Assembly (NCBI GenBank): GCA_035222895.1
Contig: JAVYIG010001813.1
Coordinates: 186,001-250,000 of the forward strand
DNA length: 64,000 nt
Direction: 5' to 3'
From: Strongylocentrotus droebachiensis
Taxonomy: Eukaryota; Echinodermata; Echinoidea; Camarodonta; Strongylocentrotidae
Shown here: positions 11,157 through 21,459 of the stretch, one piece after another
How positions within the stretch are numbered: position 1 is the stretch's first letter
How the letters are laid out: each line of letters opens with the position of its first letter
The notes under the pieces: generated by a model
Databases searched by the model: none
The model's input: the letters and a program-made list of their open reading frames with translations, nothing else
What the model was told of the DNA's origin: nothing
Position numbers and translations under genes: made by a program

Positions 11157-14100
11157 GTTTGTAATATTGGGAACAAATGCAGTGTTGATTTATTTGTGTT
11201 TGTTTGTCGAAAAAAATCAAATGAAACTACACCTCCCAGATTCACATGTATCTATGGGATAAAAGCTTTTTCCTTATCTTGTAATCATTAAATCGTAAGT
11301 ATGTTTTTTGTAAAATCATGAAATGTATTGGAAAATTACGTTTTTAGTATTACTAAATCTACGGAATGCTCGTTTAACCTAAATAAACTAACACTGTGAA
11401 AGATTTTTACGGGTGAAAGAAATAATTCATTTTTATTTCCTATTTACAACCCATGTGCTCAAATGGAAAGAATTTATAACGAACTGCGTGTTTGTAAATT
11501 TGCAGTAAACAATTATATCTATGGCGGTTTGACCAAACTGCGCGATGATATCCTAATTTGGCTTGAAATTACCTTCACGCTGGTATAAGATTCTACATTG
11601 CATTACAATCATACGTAATTCAACAATGTCATTGCTACACCCACAACAAAAAGTGAGTCACCCTTACTCAAATTGATGAGTCACTGGTTTGTCCGTACAG
11701 CGACACACTTGAAGGATCAGGTGAGTCACTATGACTCGATACAAATGAGTCTTAAAGACTCACTTGAAGTGAGTCTTAGATAAATAAGACTCATTTGTAT
11801 CGAGTCATAGTGACTCACATGATCCTCCAAGTGTTTCGCTGTACGGACAAACCAGTGACTCATCAATTTGAGTAAGGGTGACTCACTTTTTGTTGTGGGT
11901 GCATCATGACATAGACCCCCCTACTCCCTAGGCCTATCACACACATACCATACCATGCCAGAGTCACTGGCCACATTTGCAATGGAAAATATATCCTAAA
12001 ATATCACATTTTAGCGATGTAATCGGTGGTCCCGCTACCCGAATCTGAAAAATCTACTTTGTACGCACTAAATTAAGCCTTAACTTGAGATTTATTTGTC
12101 ACCCATACTGTCACGAAACAATCTTGAATTAATTTGTTTTACATCAAATAACAAGGATCTAGGAGTTTCGTTGTATAAAACAATGATGCAAGATCATGCA
12201 TGTTTTCATTCGACACGGCTTCGTGCGATACAGTAGACACTATGAACATGACAGACAATGAAAGCGGACAAAATATACAGTTCCTCAGGTAGACAAAGGG
12301 ACATCCCTTCACTGCTATTATGTAAAAATGTGTAGAACAGGTGTCACATGCATATTCACCTGTTCTACACATTTTTACATAATAGCAGTGAAGGGATGTT
12401 CCTTTGTTTTCCTGAGGAACTGTATATTTTGTCCGCTTTCATTGTCTGTCATGTTCATAGTGAGAATCTATAGTTAAGTTACACACAGCCTCATCAACTC
12501 GAGTGCGGATATCGTAAAATGAACGCATGCATCATTTGTATAATAATCAGAAGATTCAGCCCACGAATCCAGTCATAAAAATCATCGTTTAAAACCATAT
12601 GAATAATTATGCGTACCAATTTTTCACTAGCTGCAGTCAAAACTCTTCTGAATCCAAGATATAAGATGGCGACGTCGCGTCGTCGATCGGGAATTCAAAT
12701 ATGGCTCGAGAATGCGCATTTTGGATGACGTCACGAAAGCATGCGCGCGCATGCATACAGCCTCACTTTCAAGTTGACTCACTTTTTTCTTCTAAAATGC
12801 TCTTATGTCGATCTTGACTCATTTTTTACGACCATGCGAGTCAGTCGAAGCATTTTGCAAATGCGTCAGCTCATGATTGACACACTGGTGAAATATAAAC
12901 GAGTCAATAGAGACTCATTGGTTGTTACTAATGAGTCAATTTACACCTGACTCACGAAAATTATGCTTAAATGTGTCAAATGACTCACTTTTTGTTGTGG
13001 GTGTATACTCAGTAGCTTGAATTGTTTTGCTAAATATCAGTCGTTCTTACCATCGCAATAGTATTTCTATTGAGGCTATTCACCGTGGCATACGCCCGAG
13101 TAACCCATATTAACTCAGTATTGACATCATTTTCACCCCTATCGTCTGAAGGGGGAAATATGTGAAATATTGTGTTCTCTTATAAAGTCATTGGTTAAAT
13201 AATAACAGATAGTAGTCTTATAATTCTCATTACATGGCACACGCCAAACGCATGGAGTGCAGTATATTTTGTTTGAAGAATGGATTAACATACGATTATT
13301 CGAGTTAGCGAATCAGTAATTTTTTTAGAAAATGCAAACCAAATGTTAAAAAAGTTGACAGTAGGTTGGGCAAGAAATGTTTCAATTTGTTGTTATAAAT
13401 GTTAGAATGTAATCGCAGGTAGGGCCGAAATGTTCATACGGAATAAACTGCCGGCTCTCAGTAGTCGTTGTCAGGATATCCTAGTTGTTGTCAGACTATC
13501 CCACAATAATTATAATGTGTTATTGCGTGATTGGTTTGTATTGGGCGTCCAGAAGGAAGAAATGATTGAAGAGTATAAATAATATGTGCAGTTCTATAGG
13601 ACAGATTGCATGGCTGTCTGGGGTTAAAGTTGTCACGTTTCTCGTTTCGCGGTTTGCCGGATGGCAGTGAAAAGCTATGATTGCTAGAGGTTGTTCAAGG
13701 GAATCCGTAATCCCATGAAACGGGGTTTTTCCTCCTTGGTATTCCGGTTTTTTATAGTCAGCCTTTTCCCCCTTTTCCCTGTTCAATAATGCATGTGCAT
13801 TGATTGTGATATATTGTTGAGAATGTTGAAAGTCAAATGGTTAACATGGGAAAATTAAACCCAGTGGAATATATGTTGAGAATATAGCAATTGCAGTCCC
13901 TATGTTGTATTTCTTCTCACAAACAACCAAATATGTGTCAGCCGTTGATTAATTTCATATGTAAAACAAACTTTAAATATAAAACAATTTTTGTTATGTT
14001 TCACTGAGACCATATACCTTATACCTACCTGATGTTGTTAGTTTGGAGACCACAAGGGGTATCATGCATGATCATACACGTGTGTATGTAAATTTGTAGA

Positions 14101-15469
14101 AACAGGTTTTCGATCATGGTAAATCGTCAGATCACCACATTGGAATTACTTAAAAGGGCTGTAGCATATATGGGAAATACTGGTTAACGCCATCTACGTC
14201 TTCGTTTGGACAACTGCACGTAAACAAATGGACTTGATTAACTGGGTCAGCGCACTAGCGTTCGCGAAACAGACCAAAGTTCTTCTTACGCTTCAGTTTC
14301 GCGTAATTATGTTGCACGCACGTAAGATCCTATATATTTACGTTTTTTACAAACTACAACTCTAACTCCTGCTACGAGCCTACGATCTAATTACAGCCCC
14401 ATTTTACTCGCAAAATATGGATTCTTGTCCCTTGGAAGCTCCAGAGCAACAACTCTCCAGCACCACTACTACACAGGTCTGACATGAAAGTTTCTGCTCC
14501 AAACTGTTTACACCGTCAAAACCCCAGCCCCAAGCTCAGAAAAACTTACTGACCAAGCACAACGAATGGGAGCTGGTCTCCCAATTCAGACCTCTTTACC
14601 CTTTTCAATTTGGGAACATCCAATTTCTGTAACAGTACCATTACTGTTTACTGCAATTCTTACAAAATGCTCACATGACATAATATTTATAGGCTTACAT
14701 AGTTTTATAGAATCATCATAATCCCCCCTTCTTAGTATGATTCCATAACTTTCAAACTAATGTAAGATTCTCATCATGAATTGCATTATGTTCAATGTGT
14801 GCATGTAATTCATAGAACTAATACACAAGCTTGTGTACTTTGTTCTTTCTCAACTTATGCATGTAGACTAAATGTCATGTTAATAGTATCTAAACGTTTC
14901 ATCAGGCACCATGTAACAAACACGTTATCTCTTACCATCTTACCAGGTAATAAGGACACAGATTTTATAGACGACCTTGCTGGGAAAATTGGATGTACGG
15001 TGCTGTTAGTTCAGTGAGTATTATTTTGTTCGCTCTCCGTATTCTCATATTATTACTGAAATCAAATAATGCATTTTTTTTTTAAATCGCAAATCTGAAG
15101 AAAAAATTACTCACACAAATTTAGAAGACACTGGTTTTAGCGCTTTGGTCAACATTCCGTTAACGCACGTATTTACAATAAGAAACAGTTATTAAGAATT
15201 AACACATTTATTAATTAGGAAGGAAACGCTGATTTGGATTATAATAATCAGAGGCGACAACTGCCTTTTAATAGGTTCCTTCTTAATTATATATGAATTG
15301 AGAATCATTGAGAGGTGCTTATTTATATTGCATGTGTTGTATAATCGTTATTTTATATATATATGTCTATATTTTATATAATAAGTGGAATAATACAATT
15401 TTAAACTTGAACGTGAATATAATATTACCCCCGTTACAAAGCTTATATAGGAAGATAAATATATAGGGG

Positions 15470-15500
<31 letters not shown>

Positions 15501-18500
15501 GTGGGGGAGAAGGGGAGGAGGCAGAAAAAGAGAGAAAAGTAAAGGTGAGTGGGTATTCACCTATACATTGATAAATAGAAGTTTCTACCCCCTTGCTTTT
15601 GGTGCCTTTTCTAGATAAAATTTTAAAAGTGCTAATAAATTGCATCTTCTCACATTATAATTCAGAAGGAGAGGAGCGACATGGCGAAAACATTTTTTTT
15701 TTGATTTTCACGGAAACCTTGCCTTTTAGAGCAATAAAAACGCTTATTATAATAATTTTAATGCAAAACAAATACATACAGATTCTATTCTTGTGATTTT
15801 TTTTTTCGGGGGGGGGGGGAGAAATATTCAAATTAAATTTTGCACGTGAATAATAATGATTGTGAATCGATGCGTTTTCTCATTTTTATCTTCAGCCCGA
15901 CCTTTCCCTTTCAAATTTTCGAAACATGGATATCGATAATAAAGGATTGTATTGGTAAGTTTGCTCCTTATCGCTGATGGTAGGTAGAAGAATGAACTGA
16001 ACATATATGACAGTAAATCTTTAAACTATTTTCAATTATTTTTTTAATACACACGAATCCACCAAATTTATTAAAAGAATAAACAAATGTTTTTTTTTTT
16101 TTTTAAATAAAATTAATTTATCGATAAATATATGCTTTTGAACAAATCAAACAATCATACACAATCGATTGAAATAGCATCGTAGCATGTTAACATAGTT
16201 CAAATAAAACATGTTTCGTTTTCTTGAATAACAGTGTTTTCAAAAATGCATAGCTTTTTTGTTTTACAGTACTCTTCGATCTTTAATCGGTTGTGGATTA
16301 ATCTTTTGAAAATACAAAGAATAGAGACTTCATGAAACATGAGTGTGCGATTTTCTGCTTGCATAAATGTTAAATAAGCTGAGTGTTTTGCATATATCAT
16401 AAGAAAATTAAACTTTTCAATATTTTGTTTGTCAAGTTATAACCTTCATTTTTTTTAAATTTACACATGAAACCTTTTGGATTTACAGGTTGGTGAATTT
16501 TTTGTTACATATATTTTATGACAATTTGTGTTATTTGCACTGCTATCAAATGGATAGGTATCTAACGATACGAATACCTACTTCAGAATAAATTTCATCA
16601 GTTATGATTATGGCATGAAACATTGAAACATGCGAGGAATAACCAATAATCATTTTATATTAAATGGATGCTTCTACAGGTAACATGGCTTTGAAATTGA
16701 GTGTATGTGTTATCTTCTTATATTTATCCATTATTTCATATTTTCAAGCCCGTTATCACCATCAAGTTGGTATCGTAAATTATGACGTGCCCTTGGTCCG
16801 TTCTTTAAAAATGAAATTAATACTATATGTGACACACAGGGCATTGATCTTACATTCGAAAGCCAACAACTTGAAAATATAAATGATGAAATGATTTTGA
16901 CGAAATGTTATACATATATTAAGCATTATCTAAAGTAGTATCTTCCACTTATTTGCCTGCACTGATACCCTATCATATCATGTCCTGCTTAATTGTCATA
17001 TTTAGTTTGTAGGAGGCAGAGCTTTTGAATTGTAATACGAGACATAGGGGTGATTAAAGCTAAACACAATAATAACGATGCGCACATTAAATAACCGGCA
17101 TTATTTCGATTTAACGAAGCGTGACCTATATTTTATTCCTTTGTTTATTTCAAAATCATGGTTGTAGACGTTATCGCTTGTCTCTTCACTGACCAACGCT
17201 CTTTAGATTTCCCAACCATGTTCCATTCATTTTGACCGCGGTTGTTATAATCTAACATGCATAAACAATACAATTAGGCTTTTTTACCCAATTTCCCAAA
17301 CTATTCTCCCTAACATAAATACTAACTTTAATTTGCATCGTCATAGTAAAGACGTATTCATTTCTCCTGACTTTCTACATTTACTCCTCATTCCGGCTCG
17401 TCTATACAGTCTCTAACTGCAAGTTATATTTACACCCCTTGATATATATTATATGCCACACAACGAATTAAAAGAGAACACTACAATACAGAAACAGGAA
17501 TGAATGGAGCATTGCAGATTGTTTCAATTCTCTCGTGTCGAAATACCCCCCCCCCCAGCAACAGCAACAACTACATTGATGTATGTGTAGTATATATGAA
17601 CTGTTTAATGATAATAAATTTCGGTGTACTGTCGATTAAAACTGAGTATTTTTGGATTGGATAGGTCGCGCCCCTCTTTGCGGCATGTTCATTAACGTTG
17701 GAAGTGAAGCCATTGAGGAGGTAAAACATGCACTAAAGAATCACGGGATCAATGACATCTATGAGCTACCTGACCATGATGACATTCTCTCAGATAAGGG
17801 AAGGCTGCAGTGGATTGATCTCCTACATGGATGCCTCTGTGAAGCTGACGTGGTGATGCTAAACACGAACCCCGCGTTTCAGCAAAGTTGTGAACAAGAG
17901 AGAAAAGAAGCCAACAACGCAAGCAAGACGAACGAAGACGAAATCAGAGAGAGAGACGAAGAACAGAAGTTACTTCAAAGAAAAATTACAGACTTAGAGC
18001 AGGAACTCAACGAGTCCCTTGCAAGTCGCGAAAGCATAGTCAGTGAAATTGCAAGCCTAAAAGAAACAACGAGGTTCGAACAAGAAAGACGTGAACAAAC
18101 TGAAAGGGCTATGACCGAAAATGAGAAAAGAGCCAAAAAGGTTATGGATATGAACATGCAGAGGGAGAAAGAATGGGAGGAGAAACTATTTAAAAATCGA
18201 AGGATTTGCGTATCGAAACAATGGCGAAGAAATTGGAGTCTAAACAACAGCTTATAGAGAAACTTGAGCGTGAGATCTGGAAGCTGAGAACCAAAATTCA
18301 ACTAGAAAGTGAGATACGATCAGCAGAGCAGAAGAAAAAAGCAGATACACATCAATTTATTCTCATTCCTTCGTTGACTTCTGGAAAAGAGGTTCAGGGT
18401 GGTAAGACTTTATTTTCCAATATCATTTTCTTTTAAGATTCCTTTTCTTATTTTACAGTTTACTAAATAATTTCCATCCCGTTTTGGGGTACTTTTTGAA

Positions 18501-20388
18501 ATGCTTATAATGTAATGCTTATCAATTACATTACTGTCTTTTTCTGCTACCTAACCCATTTTTGTTACTTTGGAAATAGTTAGATTATTAAGCTTATTAC
18601 ACCCCAAAATGGTCTCAAAACCTGATATGTTTTGTTTTCTTGTTGTTTTAACCATGGAAATTGTTTTAACTATTAATCAAACCGTTCAATTACATGATGT
18701 TGGACAACTCGAACAATGCAATAATTGTGAATAATTTAAACTTGACAAGATTGTGATAAAAAACAAAGCGATACAATAAATCATAACGATATTTCAAAAT
18801 ATTTATATTTGTATTCTATTTGCGTTCTCCATAAAACTGTCTTCTTTTCTTCATGGCAGGCACATCATCATCCGAGGATAATTCAACCGGAGGACTGGAA
18901 AGGAGTGATATATCACAAGCAGGGTGAGATGAAGTAACTTTACCCCTAACATGACAATGAATGAATTCTCTTATCTTTTAGTGACAACAAATACTGCGAA
19001 GTATACTGCCTCATTCACCTTTTTACGGTGTAAAATGAGTGGTGCTAGACTGTCAATAACAGTTCTAAATACACGGCGCCACTTAGGTTCCATGAATTCA
19101 AAATCAAATTTAGATTTTTTAATTTTATTTATTGTTTATTCATTTATTTAGTGATTTGTGTAAATGTAGACGTGAACAAAAGTAGATTAAAATTCATTAA
19201 TCAAAAAAGAAGCACAAAGAATAAACAAACAAAAATCTCGACTGCTTTACAGTCTATGGAGATTAGAGTTATTAAAACGAGAATTCCTTTGCTAAATTTT
19301 CATCACTCTTGTCTTCACCTAAGTAAAGATGTATTTAACGTGATGCATTATACTTACGATCTCTGACCGCCCCCATGTTTGTATTTGTATTCTTTATTAC
19401 CGTGTACCATCCTAGAGAGGAGCCCCCGGAGGATAAGTTTGCAGGCATCTTAAAGCAGATAGCTGATGATCTTTACGATGACGCTAAGATTGACAGCCTT
19501 GGTGGTCAACTGGGAATTCTACAGGGTGATATACAGAGAGCGCTCATGACCAATGTGAAGACGAACCGTGTTACCAGTGAGGGAACTCGTCATATGCTGA
19601 AACAATGGAGAAGAGGTGTGTCCAGGGAAGATGAACGGATGGAGCTCAGGAAGGCACTGCAAGCTGCCAAGTTGGTCAACCTGGTAGATCTGTATCTCCC
19701 GGAAGGTAATGTATGATATTCTCGGAAGAAAGACTACAATCAACACTTTGGCAACATGAGATTTATTGGCATATTTGCTCGGCAATACACCCTATATGTT
19801 TAGTTCCAGAGATGGGTAGTATTTTCCACTTTAATTCCATTCTCCACCTTCAAACTACCGATAATTATTTGTTGATGTGATGCTCAGAAAATAGGTTATG
19901 TACTATTCTCCGTTACCCTATTACACAACAAATATGCTCTCTGGTAACTTAAAACCTCCTCTGCAAAGAACGATCTGGCCTTTTTATTACTGCATCGTCA
20001 CCCAAATTAACTGTGTTAACAAATTGAAATTGTCTGTGATAAGTTATACATAATCATGATAAACGCGTTTCAATATCTTTTTAGAAACCAATTTTCTGAC
20101 TAATTGCCATTTACAACAGATACACAGATCGATGTAGAATATGTGAACGTAGACGCCGACGATCAGCAGCTCTCTACCAGAGATGAGACCTCTCAAGAAC
20201 AGGGCCAGACCGAAGGACATACTGACACCAAGGTACTTCGGGGAGCTACAGCAAGCAATGACCACACTCCTCGAGATGGACATACAGGAGATATGGCTTC
20301 CAAAACCCAGAAGGACTTGACAGATGTTAGTAGGAGTCAACATCCCGAAAAATTAGAAGCGCAGTACAGAGAACTTGGATGCATCTGA
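10859..20388 (+). CDS. Paralog B: degenerate G-domain, coiled coil, Death domain, tail (seven exons, frameshifted)
   Basis: Exons are 10859-11156, 14947-15013, 15896-15954, 17665-18401, 18860-18923, 19416-19705 and 20120-20388. All junctions are GT..AG and agree in phase with paralog C (1, 2, 1, 1, 2, 1). Domain order is: alpha/beta domain over exons 1-4 (about residues 1-185), coiled coil in exon 4, acidic Ser-rich linker in exon 5, Death domain in exon 6, hydrophilic tail in exon 7. The exon 4 length is one base short of a multiple of three and the frame shifts near 18194-18206, so the gene is either a pseudogene or carries a sequencing error. A 1.4 kb DNA element sits in intron 1. Without the frameshift the product would be about 595 residues. 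It is not recognised as a named protein; a role in Death-domain signalling is inference. Confidence 0.78.
11638..13003. mobile_element. Palindrome-bearing DNA transposon in intron 1 of paralog B
   Basis: The outer ends are inverted repeats: CACCCACAACAAAAAGTGAG at the left, and its complement ending TTTTTGTTGTGGGTG at the right. The element is flanked by TA. The left 264 bp (11638-11901) is itself a near-perfect palindrome ending in the same terminal repeat. The equivalent intron of paralog C (about 31995-32030) reads straight from CAACAATGTCAT into ACTCAGT, so it is an empty site. No transposase is present. Another foldback (12239-12462) is nested inside. Confidence 0.8.
12239..12462. repeat. 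Perfect foldback (inverted-repeat) element, copy 1
   Basis: The arms start ACTATGAACATGACAGACAA and contain CAGTGAAGGGATG..CCTTTG. They pair across a short centre (GTGTCACATGCATATTCACC). A related copy with longer arms is at 26088-26672, where the centre is in the opposite orientation. There is no coding content, and the frame on the minus strand at 12139-12372 is a translation of the repeat. Confidence 0.85.
13004..14946 (+). other. Rest of intron 1 of paralog B
   Basis: There is no gene. Stretches align with intron 1 of paralog C, for example around 13090-13200 with about 32530-32640 and around 13990-14110 with about 32800-32900. The introns are therefore orthologous within the duplication. 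A minus-strand frame at 13520-13786 has no counterpart in the C intron and is not credited. Confidence 0.5.
14947..15013 (+). CDS. Paralog B exon 2
   Basis: The 67-base exon enters in phase 1 and leaves in phase 2. It encodes GNKDTDFIDDLAGKIGCTVL, ending in a hydrophobic strand. Paralog C has the same exon (33661-33724), one codon shorter. The acceptor is TTACCAG and the donor is GTGAGT in both. Confidence 0.78.
15896..15954 (+). CDS. Paralog B exon 3
   Basis: The 59-base exon enters in phase 2 and leaves in phase 1. It encodes HPTFPFQIFETWISIIKDCI, against [19 protein letters not shown] in paralog C. The pattern PFxxxWIxxIKxxTG followed by a strand resembles the region before the G4 strand of IFI44-like and other invertebrate immune GTPases. 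The donor is GTAAGT at 15955. Confidence 0.78.
15955..17664 (+). other. Intron 3 of paralog B
   Basis: No gene is supported. A short frame at 16664-16882 starts with a signal-peptide-like hydrophobic stretch, but the matching part of paralog C intron 3 (about 49430-49500) does not keep it open. Poly-T and poly-C runs occur at about 16090 and 17548. Confidence 0.5.
17665..18401 (+). CDS. Paralog B exon 4: end of G-like domain and short coiled coil, with frameshift
   Basis: The exon opens GRAPLCGMFINVGSEAIEEV, then HALKNHGINDIYEL, matching the G4-strand region (PxxxxLxNxxxxxIEExKxxLxxxGIxDI) of immune-type GTPases. The N/TKxD specificity motif is replaced by INVGS. After ..CLCEADVVM comes a Glu/Lys/Arg-rich coiled coil. 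The frame breaks near 18194-18206: upstream codons lie at positions divisible by 3 and downstream codons one base earlier, as expected from loss of one base. Exon length is 737, one short of 738. Downstream the frame reads [20 protein letters not shown] and then SEIRSAEQKKKAD, matching the end of the paralog C coil. The donor is at 18402. Confidence 0.8.
18860..18923 (+). CDS. Paralog B exon 5: acidic Ser/Gly linker
   Basis: The 64-base exon enters in phase 1 and leaves in phase 2. It encodes [20 protein letters not shown]. Paralog C exon 5 has identical length and reads [20 protein letters not shown]. It links the coiled coil to the Death domain. Confidence 0.8.
19416..19705 (+). CDS. Paralog B exon 6: Death domain
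   Basis: The 290-base exon encodes a complete Death domain of about 96 residues. Helix 1 is [14 protein letters not shown], helix 2 KIDSLGGQLG, helix 3 GDIQRALMT, helix 4 [13 protein letters not shown] with the conserved Trp, helix 5 EDERMELRKALQAA and helix 6 LVNLVDLYL. The length and both splice phases equal those of paralog C exon 6. Death domains assemble by like-like contacts into signalling complexes; the partner here is unknown. The exon itself is intact even though exon 4 carries a frameshift. Confidence 0.9.
20120..20388 (+). CDS. Paralog B exon 7: tail exon, shortened
   Basis: The exon enters in phase 1 (acceptor ACAACAG) as DTQIDVEYVNVDADDQQLS and continues as a Thr/Asp/Gln-rich tail. 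It reads MASKTQKDLTDVSRSQHPE, as in paralog A, then stops at TGA 20386-20388. Relative to paralog A the frame changes around 20360-20375, so the stop is probably a result of decay. Continued similarity beyond the stop is described separately. Confidence 0.65.
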
Positions 20389-21034
20389 AGTGACGACTGA
20401 AGGCGTATCCTCTAGAGTAGTTCATGATGATGATGATATGACCAGTGTAAGAAGCATTTAAATTGCTAACAATCGTCCAGCCATAATATGTAAGTCCTAC
20501 ATGGAGACATGTCTGAGATAGTCCCTCTTCTTTCTTCTGGTGGGAAACCCAAAAAGGAATCCACCATCTTGAATGAATGTCGTGTAGTTGGAATCATAAG
20601 TAACGAAGACGATTCATGAACTCGTTTTTATTGATACATCCCCGGAGAAAATATTGTTCCTTTTCCTCGCAAAGATAATAAATGTTCTCTAGACAGCACT
20701 CGGTTTATAAGAAATCACCAAAGAACCTTCATCAAACCAAATTTACTTCGTTGTTTTAGCTTGCGAGGTTTCAAGTCCACTCCGGGACGTTTCATCGGGC
20801 CGACTGGAGTTTGGCGCTAAATAATTGCAGACCAATGAACATGGTGTTGTGGTAGAGGAACATCGGGAAACGAACTGCCCTTATCCGTTAACCTTGCAAA
20901 GACCAGCCAGTACAGTCGGCCTGATGAAGCGTCCTGCAGTAGACATAAGACGTCGCAAGCGAACAAAATTAAATCCATTTGATTTGATGTTATTAATCGA
21001 TTACCTGGTCGGTCAAGAACAGTCAGAGACATAA
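20389..21034 (+). pseudogene. Decayed remainder of the paralog B tail
   Basis: From about 20411 to 20600 the DNA aligns with codons 560-720 of the paralog A tail (ATGACCAGTGT, CAATCGTCCAGCCAT, ACATGTCTGAGATAG), but with stops and frame changes. At about 20920-21034 a second block, reading MKRPAVDIRRRKRTKLNP, matches the basic end of paralog A (NKRTAVDEIRRNPKQ). Roughly 280 bases of unrelated DNA separate the blocks. Either the tail was broken by an insertion, or 20886-21034 is a separate last exon. Confidence 0.5.
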
Positions 21035-21459
21035 CCTTCATACTCATTAACCATATTATTATATCTATTGTAATGTTAAAACTTGTATCCAAACACTGCA
21101 TTCATAGTTTCAACTATGTGGACTGTAATAATATATTATGATAAAGGCATGCAGGGTTTGATGTTTTTAGAGTAGTTTTGAATTTCTCTTTTGGCAAAAT
21201 ATCATAATATACAACTTTAATTATTGTATTACAAGATTCACTTTTTAGAACTGGAGCAATTTTTATTAATTTTCAAACTTTAATCTGTATTAAGCGTTTT
21301 ACTTTTGGTCAATCATATACTGATCAAATCTTATATTTAATAAGTGTTTATAAGAAATTCTTATTCGAAGCAGATTAATCGAATCATTTCAATTAAAAAG
21401 CTGCAGCGCTTGTTGTTATTTGAGTCTATGTATCAGCCTTGTGATAAGTAGTAGATATC

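Noticed and set aside
16664..16882. Small secreted-protein-like frame in intron 3 of B
   Set aside because: The hydrophobic start is not kept in the matching intron of paralog C, and no splice or start context supports it.
18186..18210. Programmed -1 frameshift site (TTTAAAAAT) in paralog B
   Set aside because: The bases do not form an X XXY YYZ heptamer in the zero frame, and paralog C has no equivalent. A one-base loss explains the data better.
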